Of a stretch of 64,000 nucleotides of DNA, positions 19,361 to 28,447 are shown in pieces. The translations under genes and the position numbers were made by a program. This stretch comes from JBFMHP01 sp964557295 (GTDB lineage Bacteria; Pseudomonadota; Gammaproteobacteria; RBG-16-57-12), in the NCBI GenBank assembly GCA_964557295.1, contig CAZKZP010000001.1:100283-164282 (forward strand). The letters run 5' to 3'. Every line of letters begins with the position of its first letter. The first letter of the stretch is position 1. The notes below the pieces were generated by a model that saw only the letters and a program-made list of their open reading frames with translations, had not been told where the DNA came from and did no database searches.

Positions 19361-19749
19361 TCTTCGGCATCGGGACCGATATCGTCAGCGTCGGTCGCAT
19401 CGCCGAGGGCTTGCAGCGGCACGGCCAGCGCTATGCGCAGCGCATCCTGGGCGAGCAGGAATGGGTGGAATTCCAGGCCACGCAACAGCCGGCCCACTTT
19501 CTGGCCAAGCGCTTCGCCGCGAAAGAGGCCTTCGTCAAGGCGCTGGGCACCGGGTTTCGCGACGGCATCAGCCTGCGCGAGATCCAGGTGATGCATAATC
19601 CGCACGGCCGCCCCGGCCTGCTCTGCAGCGGCGAAGCGCAGCGTAAACTCCTGGAGTTCGGGGTCGGCGACAGTCATCTGAGTCTCGCGGATGAGAAGGA
19701 ATTTGCGATCGCGTTCGTGACTTTACTCAAGCAGCAGAACGGCTTATAG
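19357..19749 (+). CDS. acpS: Holo-[acyl-carrier-protein] synthase
   Basis: AcpS transfers 4'-phosphopantetheine from CoA to acyl carrier protein. The 130-residue product starts at GTG 19357, which overlaps the pdxJ stop. The family motifs IFGIGTDIVSVGRI (magnesium-binding Asp) and FLAKRFAAKEAFVKALGTG are intact, as is HLSLADEKEFAIAFV at the C-terminus. It ends the rnc-era-recO-pdxJ-acpS run. Confidence 0.96.
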   Translation: MIFGIGTDIVSVGRIAEGLQRHGQRYAQRILGEQEWVEFQATQQPAHFLAKRFAAKEAFVKALGTGFRDGISLREIQVMHNPHGRPGLLCSGEAQRKLLEFGVGDSHLSLADEKEFAIAFVTLLKQQNGL

Positions 19750-19789
19750 AAGAATCAAAAGCACACCGGTAACTAATTTGAAACGGGTG

Positions 19790-19818
19790 TTGTAAGTGCC
19801 CGGGCTTTTTTGTAGAAT
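19790..19818 (+). promoter_or_regulatory. Candidate sigma-70 promoter of the initiator tRNA gene
   Basis: TTGTAA, 17 bases, TAGAAT, ending 13 bases before the tRNA. The -35 matches four of six and the -10 five of six consensus positions, with ideal spacing. A GC-rich stretch follows the -10, as in stringently controlled promoters. Confidence 0.6.
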
Positions 19819-19831
19819 ACGCTCCACCTGA

Positions 19832-19908
<77 letters not shown>

Positions 19909-19920
19909 AGTTTCGATCTA

Positions 19921-19943
19921 GAAAACCCCGTCAGGGGTTTTTT
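19921..19943 (+). terminator. Terminator after the initiator tRNA
   Basis: AAAACCCC, a four-base loop, then GGGGTTTTTT: an 8-bp stem with a T run starting 13 bases after the tRNA. It may be partial, because the nusA operon follows. Confidence 0.7.
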
Positions 19944-20019
19944 GTTACCCGAGATCCTGGGGAGACGTGCAAAATAGCCGGTTTTGGCTATACTTGCGCG
20001 TCGTAGAGATAAGAAGAAG

Positions 20020-20041
20020 TGGGCCTAGGGCCCATTTTTTG
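20020..20041 (+). terminator. Leader hairpin before rimP (attenuator-like)
   Basis: TGGGCC, a three-base loop TAG, GGCCCA, followed by six T. This intrinsic-terminator-like hairpin is only 15 bases before the rimP start and downstream of a possible -10 (TATACT at 19989-19994). A terminator inside the leader of the operon encoding NusA could serve feedback control; that role is inference. Confidence 0.55.
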
Positions 20042-20055
20042 TTTGTAAGGCAGGC

Positions 20056-20514
20056 ATGATGCGGCAGGCATCCGGAAAGATATATGAATTGCTCGAGCCG
20101 GTGGTCACCGGCCTCGGCTATGAGCTGGTCGGGATCGAGCACATCTCGCAAGGGCGTCATTCGCTGCTTCGCATCTATATCGATGTCGAGAGCGGCGTGA
20201 CGGTCGATGACTGCGAGAAGGTCAGTCATCAGGTCAGCGGCGTGTTGGATGTCGAGGACCTCATCAAAGGAGCCTACCATCTGGAGGTCTCCTCGCCGGG
20301 CTTGGACCGTCCGCTGTTCCACGCCGAACATTTCGCCCGCTTTGCCGGCCATAAAGTAAAAGTGCAACTGCGCAGCCCGATCAATGGCCGGCGCAAATTC
20401 TCCGGTGAAATACGCAGTGTCGGCGCTGGAGCGGTGCGGATCGAGGCTGAAGAAGGTGAAATCAGCCTGCCGTTGGATGCGATTGAAAAAGCTAATTTGA
20501 TCCCTGAATTTTAA
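20056..20514 (+). CDS. rimP: Ribosome maturation factor RimP
   Basis: RimP is needed for 30S subunit maturation. The 152-residue protein has the two-domain RimP layout, with GYELVGIEHISQGRHSLLRIYID in the N-terminal domain and YHLEVSSPGLDRPLF at the domain boundary. Two adjacent ATG codons (20056 and 20059) could start it; AAGG upstream suits the second slightly better. First protein gene of the nusA operon. Confidence 0.95.
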   Translation: MMRQASGKIYELLEPVVTGLGYELVGIEHISQGRHSLLRIYIDVESGVTVDDCEKVSHQVSGVLDVEDLIKGAYHLEVSSPGLDRPLFHAEHFARFAGHKVKVQLRSPINGRRKFSGEIRSVGAGAVRIEAEEGEISLPLDAIEKANLIPEF

Positions 20515-20539
20515 GTGCTGGATGTTGGAGACAAAAAAG

Positions 20540-22030
20540 ATGAGTAAAGAGATATTGATGGTGGTAGACGCGGTTTCGAATGAAAAAGGCGTTGCGCCAG
20601 GGATTATCTTCGAAGCTATCGAGTCCGCATTGGCGACGGCAACCAAGAAGCGCTTTGACGACGATGTGGATGTGCAAGTCGCCATCGATCGCAATACTGG
20701 CGCCTATTCGACGGTGCGCCGCTGGGAGGTCGTTTCCGAAGAGGACGACATTGAATTCCCGGAGCGCCAGATCGCTCTGGAGCAGGCGCGCGCCAGCCAT
20801 CCCAACATTCAGCCGGGCGAATTCATTGATGAGCCGATGGAATCGGTAGAGTTCGGCCGCATCGGCGCGCAAACCGCCAAGCAGGTGATCGTGCAGAAGG
20901 TGCGCGAAGCCGAGCGTGCCCGCGTGGTCGATCAGTACAAACACCGCATTGGCGAGTTGATCACCGGCGTCGTCAAGCGCGTGGACAAGAACGGCGTGAT
21001 CATGGACCTGGGCAACGGCGTCGAGGCCTATATCAGCCGTGACAACATGATCCCGCGCGAGGCTATGCGTTCAGGCGATCGCATCCGCGGCTACCTGTAT
21101 GATGTCAGGGCGGAAAGCCGCGGCCCGCTGCTGCAAGTCAGCCGCACACATCCCAATCTGCTGATCGAGCTGTTCAAGCTGGAAGTGCCGGAAGTGGGCG
21201 AAGGCATGATCGAGATCATCAGCGCCGCGCGCGATCCCGGCTCACGGGCCAAGATCGCGGTCAAGACCAATGATGCGCGCATCGATCCGGTCGGCGCCTG
21301 CGTGGGCATGCGCGGCTCGCGCGTGCAATCGGTATCCAACGAACTCGGCGGCGAGCGCGTGGACATCATTCTGTGGAACGAAAATCCGGCGCAATTTATT
21401 ATCAATGCGATGTCACCGGCCGAGGTCCAATCCATCGTCATGGACGAAGAATCGCACAGCATGGACATCGCCGTGGTCGACGATCAGCTCGCGCAGGCGA
21501 TCGGGCGCAACGGTCAGAACGTCAATCTGGCCAGCGAGCTGACCGGCTGGGAACTCAATGTCATGAGCGAGTCGCAAGCCCAGAAGAAGAGCGAAGAGGA
21601 GAGCCAGCAGGCGATCAATTTGTTCAAGGCGCAATTGGACGTGGACGAGGAAGTGGCCGCGATCCTGGTTCGGGAAGGCTTCAGCACGATCGAGGAAATC
21701 GCCTATGTGCCAAATTCCGAAATGCTGGATATCGATGAATTCGACGATGAAATCGTCGATGAGCTGCGCAACCGCGCCCGCGATGTGCTGGTGACGCAGG
21801 CCATCGAAGAGGAAGAAAAGCATGGGGAACCGGCGCAGGATCTGCTGGAAATGGAAGGCATGGACTCGGCCTTGGCTCATACGCTGGCGCAGCGCGGAAT
21901 CTGCACGATGGAAGATCTCGCCGAGCTTTCGATCGATGATCTCATAGATATTGAAGGTATCGACGAGGCGCGCGCCGGTGCCTTGATTATGGCGGCGCGC
22001 GCTCCGTGGTTTGCAGACGAGCAACAATAA
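20540..22030 (+). CDS. nusA: Transcription termination/antitermination protein NusA
   Basis: NusA binds RNA polymerase and modulates pausing, termination and antitermination. ATG 20540 gives 496 residues, close to E. coli NusA (495), and is preferred over an upstream in-frame ATG at 20522. Domains in order: polymerase-binding N-terminal domain (residues 1-125), S1 (GVVKRVDKNGVIMDLGNGVEAYI), KH1 and KH2 (GACVGMRGSRVQ, AIGRNGQNVNLAS), then two acidic C-terminal repeats, which are the gammaproteobacterial arrangement. Confidence 0.97.
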   Translation: MSKEILMVVDAVSNEKGVAPGIIFEAIESALATATKKRFDDDVDVQVAIDRNTGAYSTVRRWEVVSEEDDIEFPERQIALEQARASHPNIQPGEFIDEPMESVEFGRIGAQTAKQVIVQKVREAERARVVDQYKHRIGELITGVVKRVDKNGVIMDLGNGVEAYISRDNMIPREAMRSGDRIRGYLYDVRAESRGPLLQVSRTHPNLLIELFKLEVPEVGEGMIEIISAARDPGSRAKIAVKTNDARIDPVGACVGMRGSRVQSVSNELGGERVDIILWNENPAQFIINAMSPAEVQSIVMDEESHSMDIAVVDDQLAQAIGRNGQNVNLASELTGWELNVMSESQAQKKSEEESQQAINLFKAQLDVDEEVAAILVREGFSTIEEIAYVPNSEMLDIDEFDDEIVDELRNRARDVLVTQAIEEEEKHGEPAQDLLEMEGMDSALAHTLAQRGICTMEDLAELSIDDLIDIEGIDEARAGALIMAARAPWFADEQQ

Positions 22031-22050
22031 AAGGCTCGAGAGGTAGGATT

Positions 22051-24555
22051 ATGTCAAGCGTTACGGTTAAACAGTTTGCTGAAACAGTTGGGGTTCCGGT
22101 CGAACGACTGATCTCCCAGCTTGCCGCCGCGGGATTGCAGGCGGATGCGCCTGATGCGGTGATTACCGACGATGAAAAAATGGAACTGCTCAAGTATCTG
22201 CGCGGTGACCAAGGCAAAGAAGACGCATCGCTTGAAACGCCGAAGAAAATCACTCTGAAGCGCAAGACCGTCAGTGAACTGAAGCAAAAGACCCAGGCCG
22301 GAAAGTCGAAGACGGTCAGTGTCGAGGTGCGTAAAAAGCGCACCTACATCAAACGCTCGGTGATCGTCGAAGAGGAAAGCGCCAAGCTCGAGGCCGAGCG
22401 CCTCAAGCGTGAAGAGGAAGATGCGGTTCTGCGCGCACAGGAAGAGGCGCGACGTAGGGCCGAGGAAGAATCGCGTGCCGCCGAAGAAGCCCGGCGTACC
22501 GAGGAAGAGGCGCGCCGCAAGGCGGAGGAAGAGGCGAAAAAAGCGCCAGAAAAGTCGGTCGAAGCCCGTCGCACCGCCGCGGAGCCGCCCAAGCCCGAGG
22601 GAGAGTCCGCAGACAAAGGTCGTGGCAAACGCGGTGGCAAGGAGCGCGAACGTGAGACACGCGAGGAACCCAAATTCGGGCGCAAGGAACTGCATATCTC
22701 CGACGACAAATTCGCCCGGCACCGGAAGAAGGGCAAGAAGGCCGGCGAGAAGGAGGCCGTTACCGCCAAGCGTCACGGGTTTGAAATGCCCACGGCGCCG
22801 ATGGTGCGCGAGGTAAATCTCCCGGAATCCATCACGGTGGCCGAACTCGCCCAGAAGATGGCGGTGAAGGCAGTGGATGTAATCAAGACCATGATGCAGA
22901 TGGGATCGATGGTGACCATCAATCAGGTGCTCGATCAGGAAACCGCCGGCATCGTGGTGCAAGAGATGGGGCATGTGCCGAAACTGCTCCGCGAGAGTGC
23001 CATCGAAGAGGATATGACCGCGGTGATCGACAGCGCGGCGGTTGCGGTGACGCGTCCGCCGGTGGTGACCATCATGGGCCATGTCGATCACGGCAAGACC
23101 TCGCTGCTCGATTTCATCCGCACCACGCGGGTGGCCATGGGCGAGGCCGGCGGGATCACCCAGCATATTGGTGCGTATCACGTCGATACCGAGCGCGGCA
23201 CGGTCACGTTCCTCGATACCCCGGGTCACGAGGCCTTCACGGCGATGCGTGCGCGTGGGGCCAAGGTTACCGATATCGTCATCCTGGTGGTGGCGGCCGA
23301 CGATGGCGTCATGCCGCAAACCAAGGAGGCGATACAGCACGCCCGTGCCGGCGAGGTGCCGATCATCGTGGCGATCAACAAGATCGATAAGCCGGATGCC
23401 AGTCCCGATCGTGTGATGCACGAATTGGTCGCCGAGGGCGTCATCCCCGAGGAGTGGGGCGGCGATACCATGTTCGTGCAGGTATCGGCCAAGACTGGGC
23501 AAGGCATTGATTCCTTGCTGGAGGCGATACTGCTGCAGGCCGAGGTGTTGGAGTTGACGGCGGTCAAGGAAGGCCCGGCCAAGGGCGTGGTGATCGAGTC
23601 ACGTCTGGACAAGGGCCGTGGCCCCGTGGCCACGCTGCTGATTCAGTCGGGCACCTTGTCAAAGGGCGATATCGTGCTCGCCGGCCTGGAATACGGCCGT
23701 GTGCGCATGATGCTCAATGAAGCGGCCCATCCCGTGGAGGCCGCGGGTCCGTCGATGCCGGTGGAGGTATTGGGATTGTCCGGAACCCCGCGCGCGGGTG
23801 ATGAGGCCGTGGTGGTGCTCAATGAGCGCAAGGCCCGTGAAGTCGCCTTGTTCCGTCAGGGCAAGTTCCGCGATGTCAAACTGGCGCGTCAGCAGGCGGC
23901 CAAGCTCGAGAACATGTTCAGCCAGATGACCGACGGCGAGGTCAGAACGCTGCCGCTGGTCATCAAGGCCGATGTGCAGGGTTCGGCCGAAGCGCTGGCG
24001 GATTCCTTGCTCAAGCTTTCCACCAATGAAGTGCGCGTGAAGATCGTGTCCAATGGCGTCGGCGGCATCAACGAAAGTGATGTCAACCTGGCGTTGGCTT
24101 CCAACGCGGTCATCGTCGGCTTCAACGTGCGCGCCGATTCCTCCGCCAAGCGTTTGGCGGAAGAAGAGGATGTCGATCTGCGCTACTACAGCGTCATCTA
24201 TGATGTGATCGATGAAGTGAAGTCGGCGATGAGCGGCATGCTGGCGCCCGAGTTCAAGGAAGAGATCATCGGTCTGGCCCAGGTGCGCGATGTGTTCCGC
24301 TCGCCGAAGTTCGGCGCCGTGGCGGGCTGCATGGTCATCGACGGTGTGGTCAAGCGCAACAATCCGATCCGCGTGCTGCGTGATAATGTCGTGATCTATG
24401 AAGGCGAGTTGGAGTCGCTGCGCCGGTTCAAGGATGACGTCTCCGAGGTCAAGAACGGCATGGAGTGCGGTATCGGCGTGAAGAACTACAATGACGTGAA
24501 GGTCGGCGACCAGATCGAAGTGTATGAACGAACCCAGGTGCAGCGTACGATCTAA
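22051..24555 (+). CDS. infB: Translation initiation factor IF-2
   Basis: IF-2 brings formylmethionyl initiator tRNA to the 30S subunit; that tRNA is encoded by the first gene of this operon. ATG 22051, after AGGTAGGA, gives 834 residues. A long charged, helical Ala/Glu/Arg/Lys stretch (about residues 100-215) is followed by a conserved N2 region and the G-domain: G1 GHVDHGKTSLLD, G3 DTPGHEAF, G4 NKIDKPDA. Domains II-IV follow, ending in the fMet-tRNA-binding C2 domain. A longer in-frame start overlaps nusA and is rejected. Confidence 0.97.
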   Translation: MSSVTVKQFAETVGVPVERLISQLAAAGLQADAPDAVITDDEKMELLKYLRGDQGKEDASLETPKKITLKRKTVSELKQKTQAGKSKTVSVEVRKKRTYIKRSVIVEEESAKLEAERLKREEEDAVLRAQEEARRRAEEESRAAEEARRTEEEARRKAEEEAKKAPEKSVEARRTAAEPPKPEGESADKGRGKRGGKERERETREEPKFGRKELHISDDKFARHRKKGKKAGEKEAVTAKRHGFEMPTAPMVREVNLPESITVAELAQKMAVKAVDVIKTMMQMGSMVTINQVLDQETAGIVVQEMGHVPKLLRESAIEEDMTAVIDSAAVAVTRPPVVTIMGHVDHGKTSLLDFIRTTRVAMGEAGGITQHIGAYHVDTERGTVTFLDTPGHEAFTAMRARGAKVTDIVILVVAADDGVMPQTKEAIQHARAGEVPIIVAINKIDKPDASPDRVMHELVAEGVIPEEWGGDTMFVQVSAKTGQGIDSLLEAILLQAEVLELTAVKEGPAKGVVIESRLDKGRGPVATLLIQSGTLSKGDIVLAGLEYGRVRMMLNEAAHPVEAAGPSMPVEVLGLSGTPRAGDEAVVVLNERKAREVALFRQGKFRDVKLARQQAAKLENMFSQMTDGEVRTLPLVIKADVQGSAEALADSLLKLSTNEVRVKIVSNGVGGINESDVNLALASNAVIVGFNVRADSSAKRLAEEEDVDLRYYSVIYDVIDEVKSAMSGMLAPEFKEEIIGLAQVRDVFRSPKFGAVAGCMVIDGVVKRNNPIRVLRDNVVIYEGELESLRRFKDDVSEVKNGMECGIGVKNYNDVKVGDQIEVYERTQVQRTI

Positions 24556-24559
24556 GACT

Positions 24560-24955
24560 ATGCCAGGACATCGTGGATATAACCGGATCGATCGCATTGC
24601 CGATCAAATGCAGCGCGAGCTCGCCGAGCTGATCGCCTATCAGCTCAAGGACCCGCGCTTAGGCATGGTGACGATCACCGGCGTGGAGGTCAGTCGCGAG
24701 CTGGATCACGCCAAGGTTTTCGTCACCCTGATGAGCGGTGACGATGGCGCCAAGCAGCAGGCCGTGGCGATCCTCAACAAGGCCGCCGGTTTCTTGCGCA
24801 AGGAGCTCGGGCGCAACATGCGCCTGCGCACCATTCCGCAACTGCATTTCTTCTATGATGCATCGCTCGATCAGGGCGTGCGGATCTCTGCGTTGATCGA
24901 TGCGGCCGTCGCCAAGGACAAGAAAACTCAATCCACGGATGATGCCGAGGATTGA
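24560..24955 (+). CDS. rbfA: Ribosome-binding factor A
   Basis: RbfA binds the 5' helix region of 16S rRNA and is needed for 30S maturation and cold adaptation. The 131-residue KH-fold protein has RIADQMQRELAELIAYQLKDPR near the start and LRTIPQLHFFYDASLDQGVRI near the end. It starts four bases after infB; an in-frame ATG within infB is less likely. Confidence 0.95.
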   Translation: MPGHRGYNRIDRIADQMQRELAELIAYQLKDPRLGMVTITGVEVSRELDHAKVFVTLMSGDDGAKQQAVAILNKAAGFLRKELGRNMRLRTIPQLHFFYDASLDQGVRISALIDAAVAKDKKTQSTDDAED

Positions 24956-24960
24956 TCCGG

Positions 24961-25875
24961 GTGCGTCGCAAAAAACACGGCCGCAACATTAGCGGCATAC
25001 TTTTGTTGGATAAACCGATTGGTATCACCTCCAACGCCGCCTTGCAAAAGGTCAAGGGACTCTATCGCGCCGAAAAGGCCGGACACACCGGCAGCTTGGA
25101 TCCATTGGCGACGGGCATGTTGCCGATCTGCCTCGGCGAGGCCACCAAGGTCTCCGCCTTTCTCCTCGATGCCGACAAGCAGTACCTGGCCCACTGTAAG
25201 CTGGGGGTGACCACCACCACCGGCGATAGCGAGGGGGAGGTGGTGGCGCAAGCCCCGGTCGGCGAGATATCCGAAGACCGCTTGCAGCAGGTGATCGCCT
25301 CCTTCATCGGCGCGATCGAACAGGTTCCGCCGATGCATTCAGCGCTCAAGCGCGACGGCGTTCCGCTCTACAAGCTCGCCCATCAGGGGATCGAGATCGA
25401 GCGCGCGCCGCGCGCGGTGGTGATCCATGCCCTGTCGGCACGGCGCCTGGAGGAGACGGTCTTGGAGCTTTCGGTGCATTGTTCGAAAGGCACCTACATC
25501 CGCACCTTGGCCGAGGATATCGGCAAGGCCTTGGGTTGTGGCGCGCACCTGATCGGGCTGCGCCGCGACTGGGTGGGCGGCTTCGCGCAGCGGCCGATGT
25601 ACACCGTGGATGAGCTGCAGGAGACGGCGGCGCAAGGCTTGGAGGCGCTGGATGAACTCTTGCTGCCGATGGACACGCCGCTGAGCCCGATGCCGAAGGT
25701 GGATCTGACCGAAGACGCCGCTTACTACCTCAGTCGGGGACAATTCGTCTTCATCCCACAAGCCCCAGCGGCCGGCCTGGTCAGGCTGTATGCGGCGGGA
25801 AATCGATTCGTGGGTATCGGCGAGGTGCGCGATGATGGTAAAATCGCGCCCCGAAGGCTAGTCAATATCCAGTAA
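24961..25875 (+). CDS. truB: tRNA pseudouridine(55) synthase
   Basis: TruB makes pseudouridine 55 in the T arm of tRNAs. The catalytic aspartate is in HTGSLDPLATGMLP; other TruB motifs are GILLLDKPIGITSN, CSKGTYIRTLAEDIG and the C-terminal PUA-like domain. The GTG at 24961 has GAGG ten bases upstream; an in-frame TTG at 24952 overlaps the rbfA stop and lacks a spaced ribosome-binding site. About 304 residues. Confidence 0.94.
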   Translation: MRRKKHGRNISGILLLDKPIGITSNAALQKVKGLYRAEKAGHTGSLDPLATGMLPICLGEATKVSAFLLDADKQYLAHCKLGVTTTTGDSEGEVVAQAPVGEISEDRLQQVIASFIGAIEQVPPMHSALKRDGVPLYKLAHQGIEIERAPRAVVIHALSARRLEETVLELSVHCSKGTYIRTLAEDIGKALGCGAHLIGLRRDWVGGFAQRPMYTVDELQETAAQGLEALDELLLPMDTPLSPMPKVDLTEDAAYYLSRGQFVFIPQAPAAGLVRLYAAGNRFVGIGEVRDDGKIAPRRLVNIQ

Positions 25876-25929
25876 TTCAATGTAAAATACCGCCTTTTAT
25901 ATTTATGGGACCATTCAGGAGTAACCCAA

Positions 25930-26199
25930 ATGACAATGACCGCTCAAGACAGACAGAAAATCATCAATGACTTCAAGCGTGGCGAAAGAGACACCGGTTC
26001 ACCCGAAGTGCAGGTTGCGCTGCTGACCGCGCGCATCGAGGACCTCTCGGGCCACTTCAAGGCTCACAGCAAGGATCACCATTCACGTCAGGGCCTGCTG
26101 CGTCTGGTCAATCAGCGCCGCAAGCTGCTGGAGTACATCAAGAACAGCGATTTGGCACGCTATCGCGAACTCGTCAGCCGCTTGGGTCTGCGCAAGTAA
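25930..26199 (+). CDS. rpsO: 30S ribosomal protein S15
   Basis: S15 is a primary binding protein of the 16S rRNA central domain. The 89-residue length equals that of E. coli S15, with the signature GSPEVQVALLTARI and HHSRQGLLRLVNQRRKLLEYI. ATG 25930 has AGGAG at good spacing. In E. coli rpsO is followed by pnp and the pair is co-transcribed and RNase III-processed; the same order is kept here. Confidence 0.97.
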   Translation: MTMTAQDRQKIINDFKRGERDTGSPEVQVALLTARIEDLSGHFKAHSKDHHSRQGLLRLVNQRRKLLEYIKNSDLARYRELVSRLGLRK

Positions 26200-26232
26200 G
26201 CCTGTTCTGAACTCATTTTTAAGGAAACCGAC

Positions 26233-28367
26233 GTGACAACAGCGATAACAAAGACATTCCAGTACGGTAATCACACAGTGAAATTGGTGGCGGGTGAGAT
26301 TGCCCGTCAAGCAACCGGCGCGGTAATGGCGAGCATGGGCGATACCACCGTATTGGTCACCGCTGTCGTCAAGAAGGAAGCAGACCCGGGGCGTGACTTC
26401 TTTCCGCTCACCGTCAACTATCAAGAGCGCACCTACGCCGCCGGCAAGATCCCGGGCGGATACTTCAAGCGCGANNNNNNNNNNGGCCTTAGTCAGGAAC
26501 GGTTCGCAACAAGCCGAAGGCCGTCCGACCGAAAAGGAAACGCTGACCTCACGCCTGATCGATCGCCCGATCCGTCCGATGTTTCCCGATGAGTTCACCA
26601 ACGAAGTTCAAATCGTCGCCACCGTCATGGCGCTCGATCCGCAAATCGATCCGGACATCCCGTCGATGCTGGGCGCCTCCGCTGCGCTGATGCTCACCGG
26701 CTGCCCCTTCAATGGTCCGCTGGGTGCCGCGCGCGTGGCTTACAAGGATGGCCGCTATCTGTTGAACCCGACAGCTACGGAGCTGAAGGATTCCGCCCTG
26801 GATCTGGTCGTCGCCGGTACTGAAAGCGCCGTCCTGATGGTGGAATCCGAAGCCAAGGAGCTGGCGGAAGATGTCATGCTCGGCGCCGTGGTATACGGGC
26901 ATGAGCAGATGCAAACCGCGATCCGCGCCATCCGTGAGATGGCCGCCGAGTTCGGCACCACCGCCTGGAATTGGACCGCCCCGGCGAAGGATCTCGAGCT
27001 GGCCGACGCCGTCGCGCAAGCCGGCAAGCAAGCCATCGCCGAGGCCTATCAGATCCGCGTGAAACAGGAGCGTTACGAGCGTCTCGGCGCGATCCGTCAA
27101 CAGATCGTCGACAAGCTCTGCCCTGCCGAGGCGGAAGCCGCGAAGTGGAGCGCGGAAGCCGTGCGCACCGCCGTCGAGTCGCTGGAAAAATCCATCGTGC
27201 GCAGCCAGATCCTCGAAGGCAAGCCGCGCATCGACGGCCGCGATACCAAGTCCATTCGCCCGATCTCGGTCAAGACCGGCATCCTGCCGCGCGTGCATGG
27301 CTCGGCCCTGTTTACCCGCGGTGAAACCCAGGCCATCGTCACCGTCACCCTGGGCACCGAACGCGATGCGCAAATCATCGACGCCATCGAAGGCGAATAC
27401 AAAGACACCTTCATGTTCCATTACAACTTCCCGCCGTACTGCGTCGGCGAGACCGGCATGGTCGGCAGCCCCAAGCGCCGCGAGATCGGCCATGGCCGTT
27501 TGGCCAAGCGCGGCGTGGCCGCCATCATGCCGGGCACGGATCAGTTCCCGTATGCCGTGCGCACGGTCTCCGAGATCACCGAATCCAACGGCTCCAGCTC
27601 CATGGCGAGCGTGTGCGGCAGCAGCCTGGCCCTGATGGACGCCGGCGTGCCGGTCAAGGCCCCGGTGGCGGGTATCGCCATGGGCCTGATCAAGGAACCG
27701 AGCGGCTTTGCCGTGTTGAGCGATATCCTGGGTGACGAAGATCACCTGGGTGACATGGATTTCAAGGTCGCCGGTACCGCCAACGGCGTCACCGCGCTGC
27801 AAATGGACATCAAGATCGACGGCATCACGAAGGAAATCATGCAAGTGGCCCTGGCGCAAGCCAAGCAAGGCCGCCTGCACATCCTGGGTGAAATGGCCAA
27901 GGCGATCACCGCCCCGCGCGCCGATATCTCCGCCTTCGCCCCGCGCATCACCACCATCNNNNNNNNNNGAAAAGATCCGCGATGTGATTGGCAAGGGCGG
28001 CGCCACCATCCGTGCGATCACCGAGGAAACCGGCACCACCATCGACATCACCGATGACGGCACCGTGAAGATCGCCGCCGTCGACGGCGATGCCGCCGCC
28101 GCGGCGAAAAAGCGTATCGAAGAGATCACTGCCGATGTGGAAGTCGGCCAGATCTACGAAGGCAAGGTCGCTAAACTCGCCGACTTCGGCGCCTTCGTCA
28201 CCATCCTGCCCGGCCGTGACGGCCTGGTGCACATCTCGCAGATCTGCGAAGAGCGTGTCGAGAAGGTCAGCGATAAATTGTCCGAAGGCGACATCGTCAA
28301 GGTCAAGGTGCTGGAAGTCGACAAGCAAGGCAAGATCCGCCTGAGCATGAAGGCGGTCAACGCCTAA
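26233..28367 (+). CDS. pnp: Polyribonucleotide nucleotidyltransferase (two assembly gaps)
   Basis: PNPase degrades RNA from the 3' end by phosphorolysis and is part of the degradosome. Two 10-N gaps (26475-26484 and 27959-27968) split the gene and each changes frame, but the protein segments on both sides join into one PNPase: RNase PH domain 1 (FFPLTVNYQERTYAAGKIPGG), helical linker, RNase PH domain 2 (FHYNFPPYCVGETGMVGSPK, then SDILGDEDHLGDMDFKVAG), KH (DVIGKGGATIRAI) and S1 (GRDGLVHISQI). The first gap is followed by about 30 bases not expected in PNPase. The second probably hides about four residues before EKIRDVIG. Confidence 0.93.
26475..26484. other. Assembly gap (10 N) in pnp
   Basis: Ten N break the pnp reading frame after YFKR. 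The expected next residues, EGRPTEKETL, are found only about 31 bases after the gap, so extra or misassembled sequence lies on the right-hand side. Confidence 0.98.
27959..27968. other. Second assembly gap (10 N) in pnp
   Basis: Ten N lie between RITTI and EKIRDVIGKGG. Family alignment from memory suggests about four residues (12 bases) belong here, so the gap length is nominal. Confidence 0.98.
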
Positions 28368-28390
28368 GCACTGATCGCAGCACGATCGAC

Positions 28391-28414
28391 AAAAAGGGCC
28401 GTATGGCCCTTTTT
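28391..28414. terminator. Bidirectional terminator after pnp
   Basis: AAAAAGGGCC, a short loop, GGCCCTTTTT: a 10-bp palindrome with A and T tails between pnp and the convergent gene at 28448. Confidence 0.85.
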
Positions 28415-28447
28415 GTTTGCGGCGGGGAACACTAGTTTCTGGACGAA

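Noticed and set aside
19795..19812. GCCCGGGC with T6 as a terminator after acpS
   Set aside because: The palindrome has no loop, so it cannot form a normal hairpin; it lies in the spacer of the tRNA promoter.
22054..23502. 482-codon minus-strand ORF opposite infB
   Set aside because: Shadow of the conserved IF-2 gene; His/Leu/Arg-rich composition typical of antisense frames.
26393..28057. Apparent frameshifts in pnp, and similarly in the helicase gene and mutL
   Set aside because: Each frame change coincides exactly with a 10-N run; the nominal gap length explains it.
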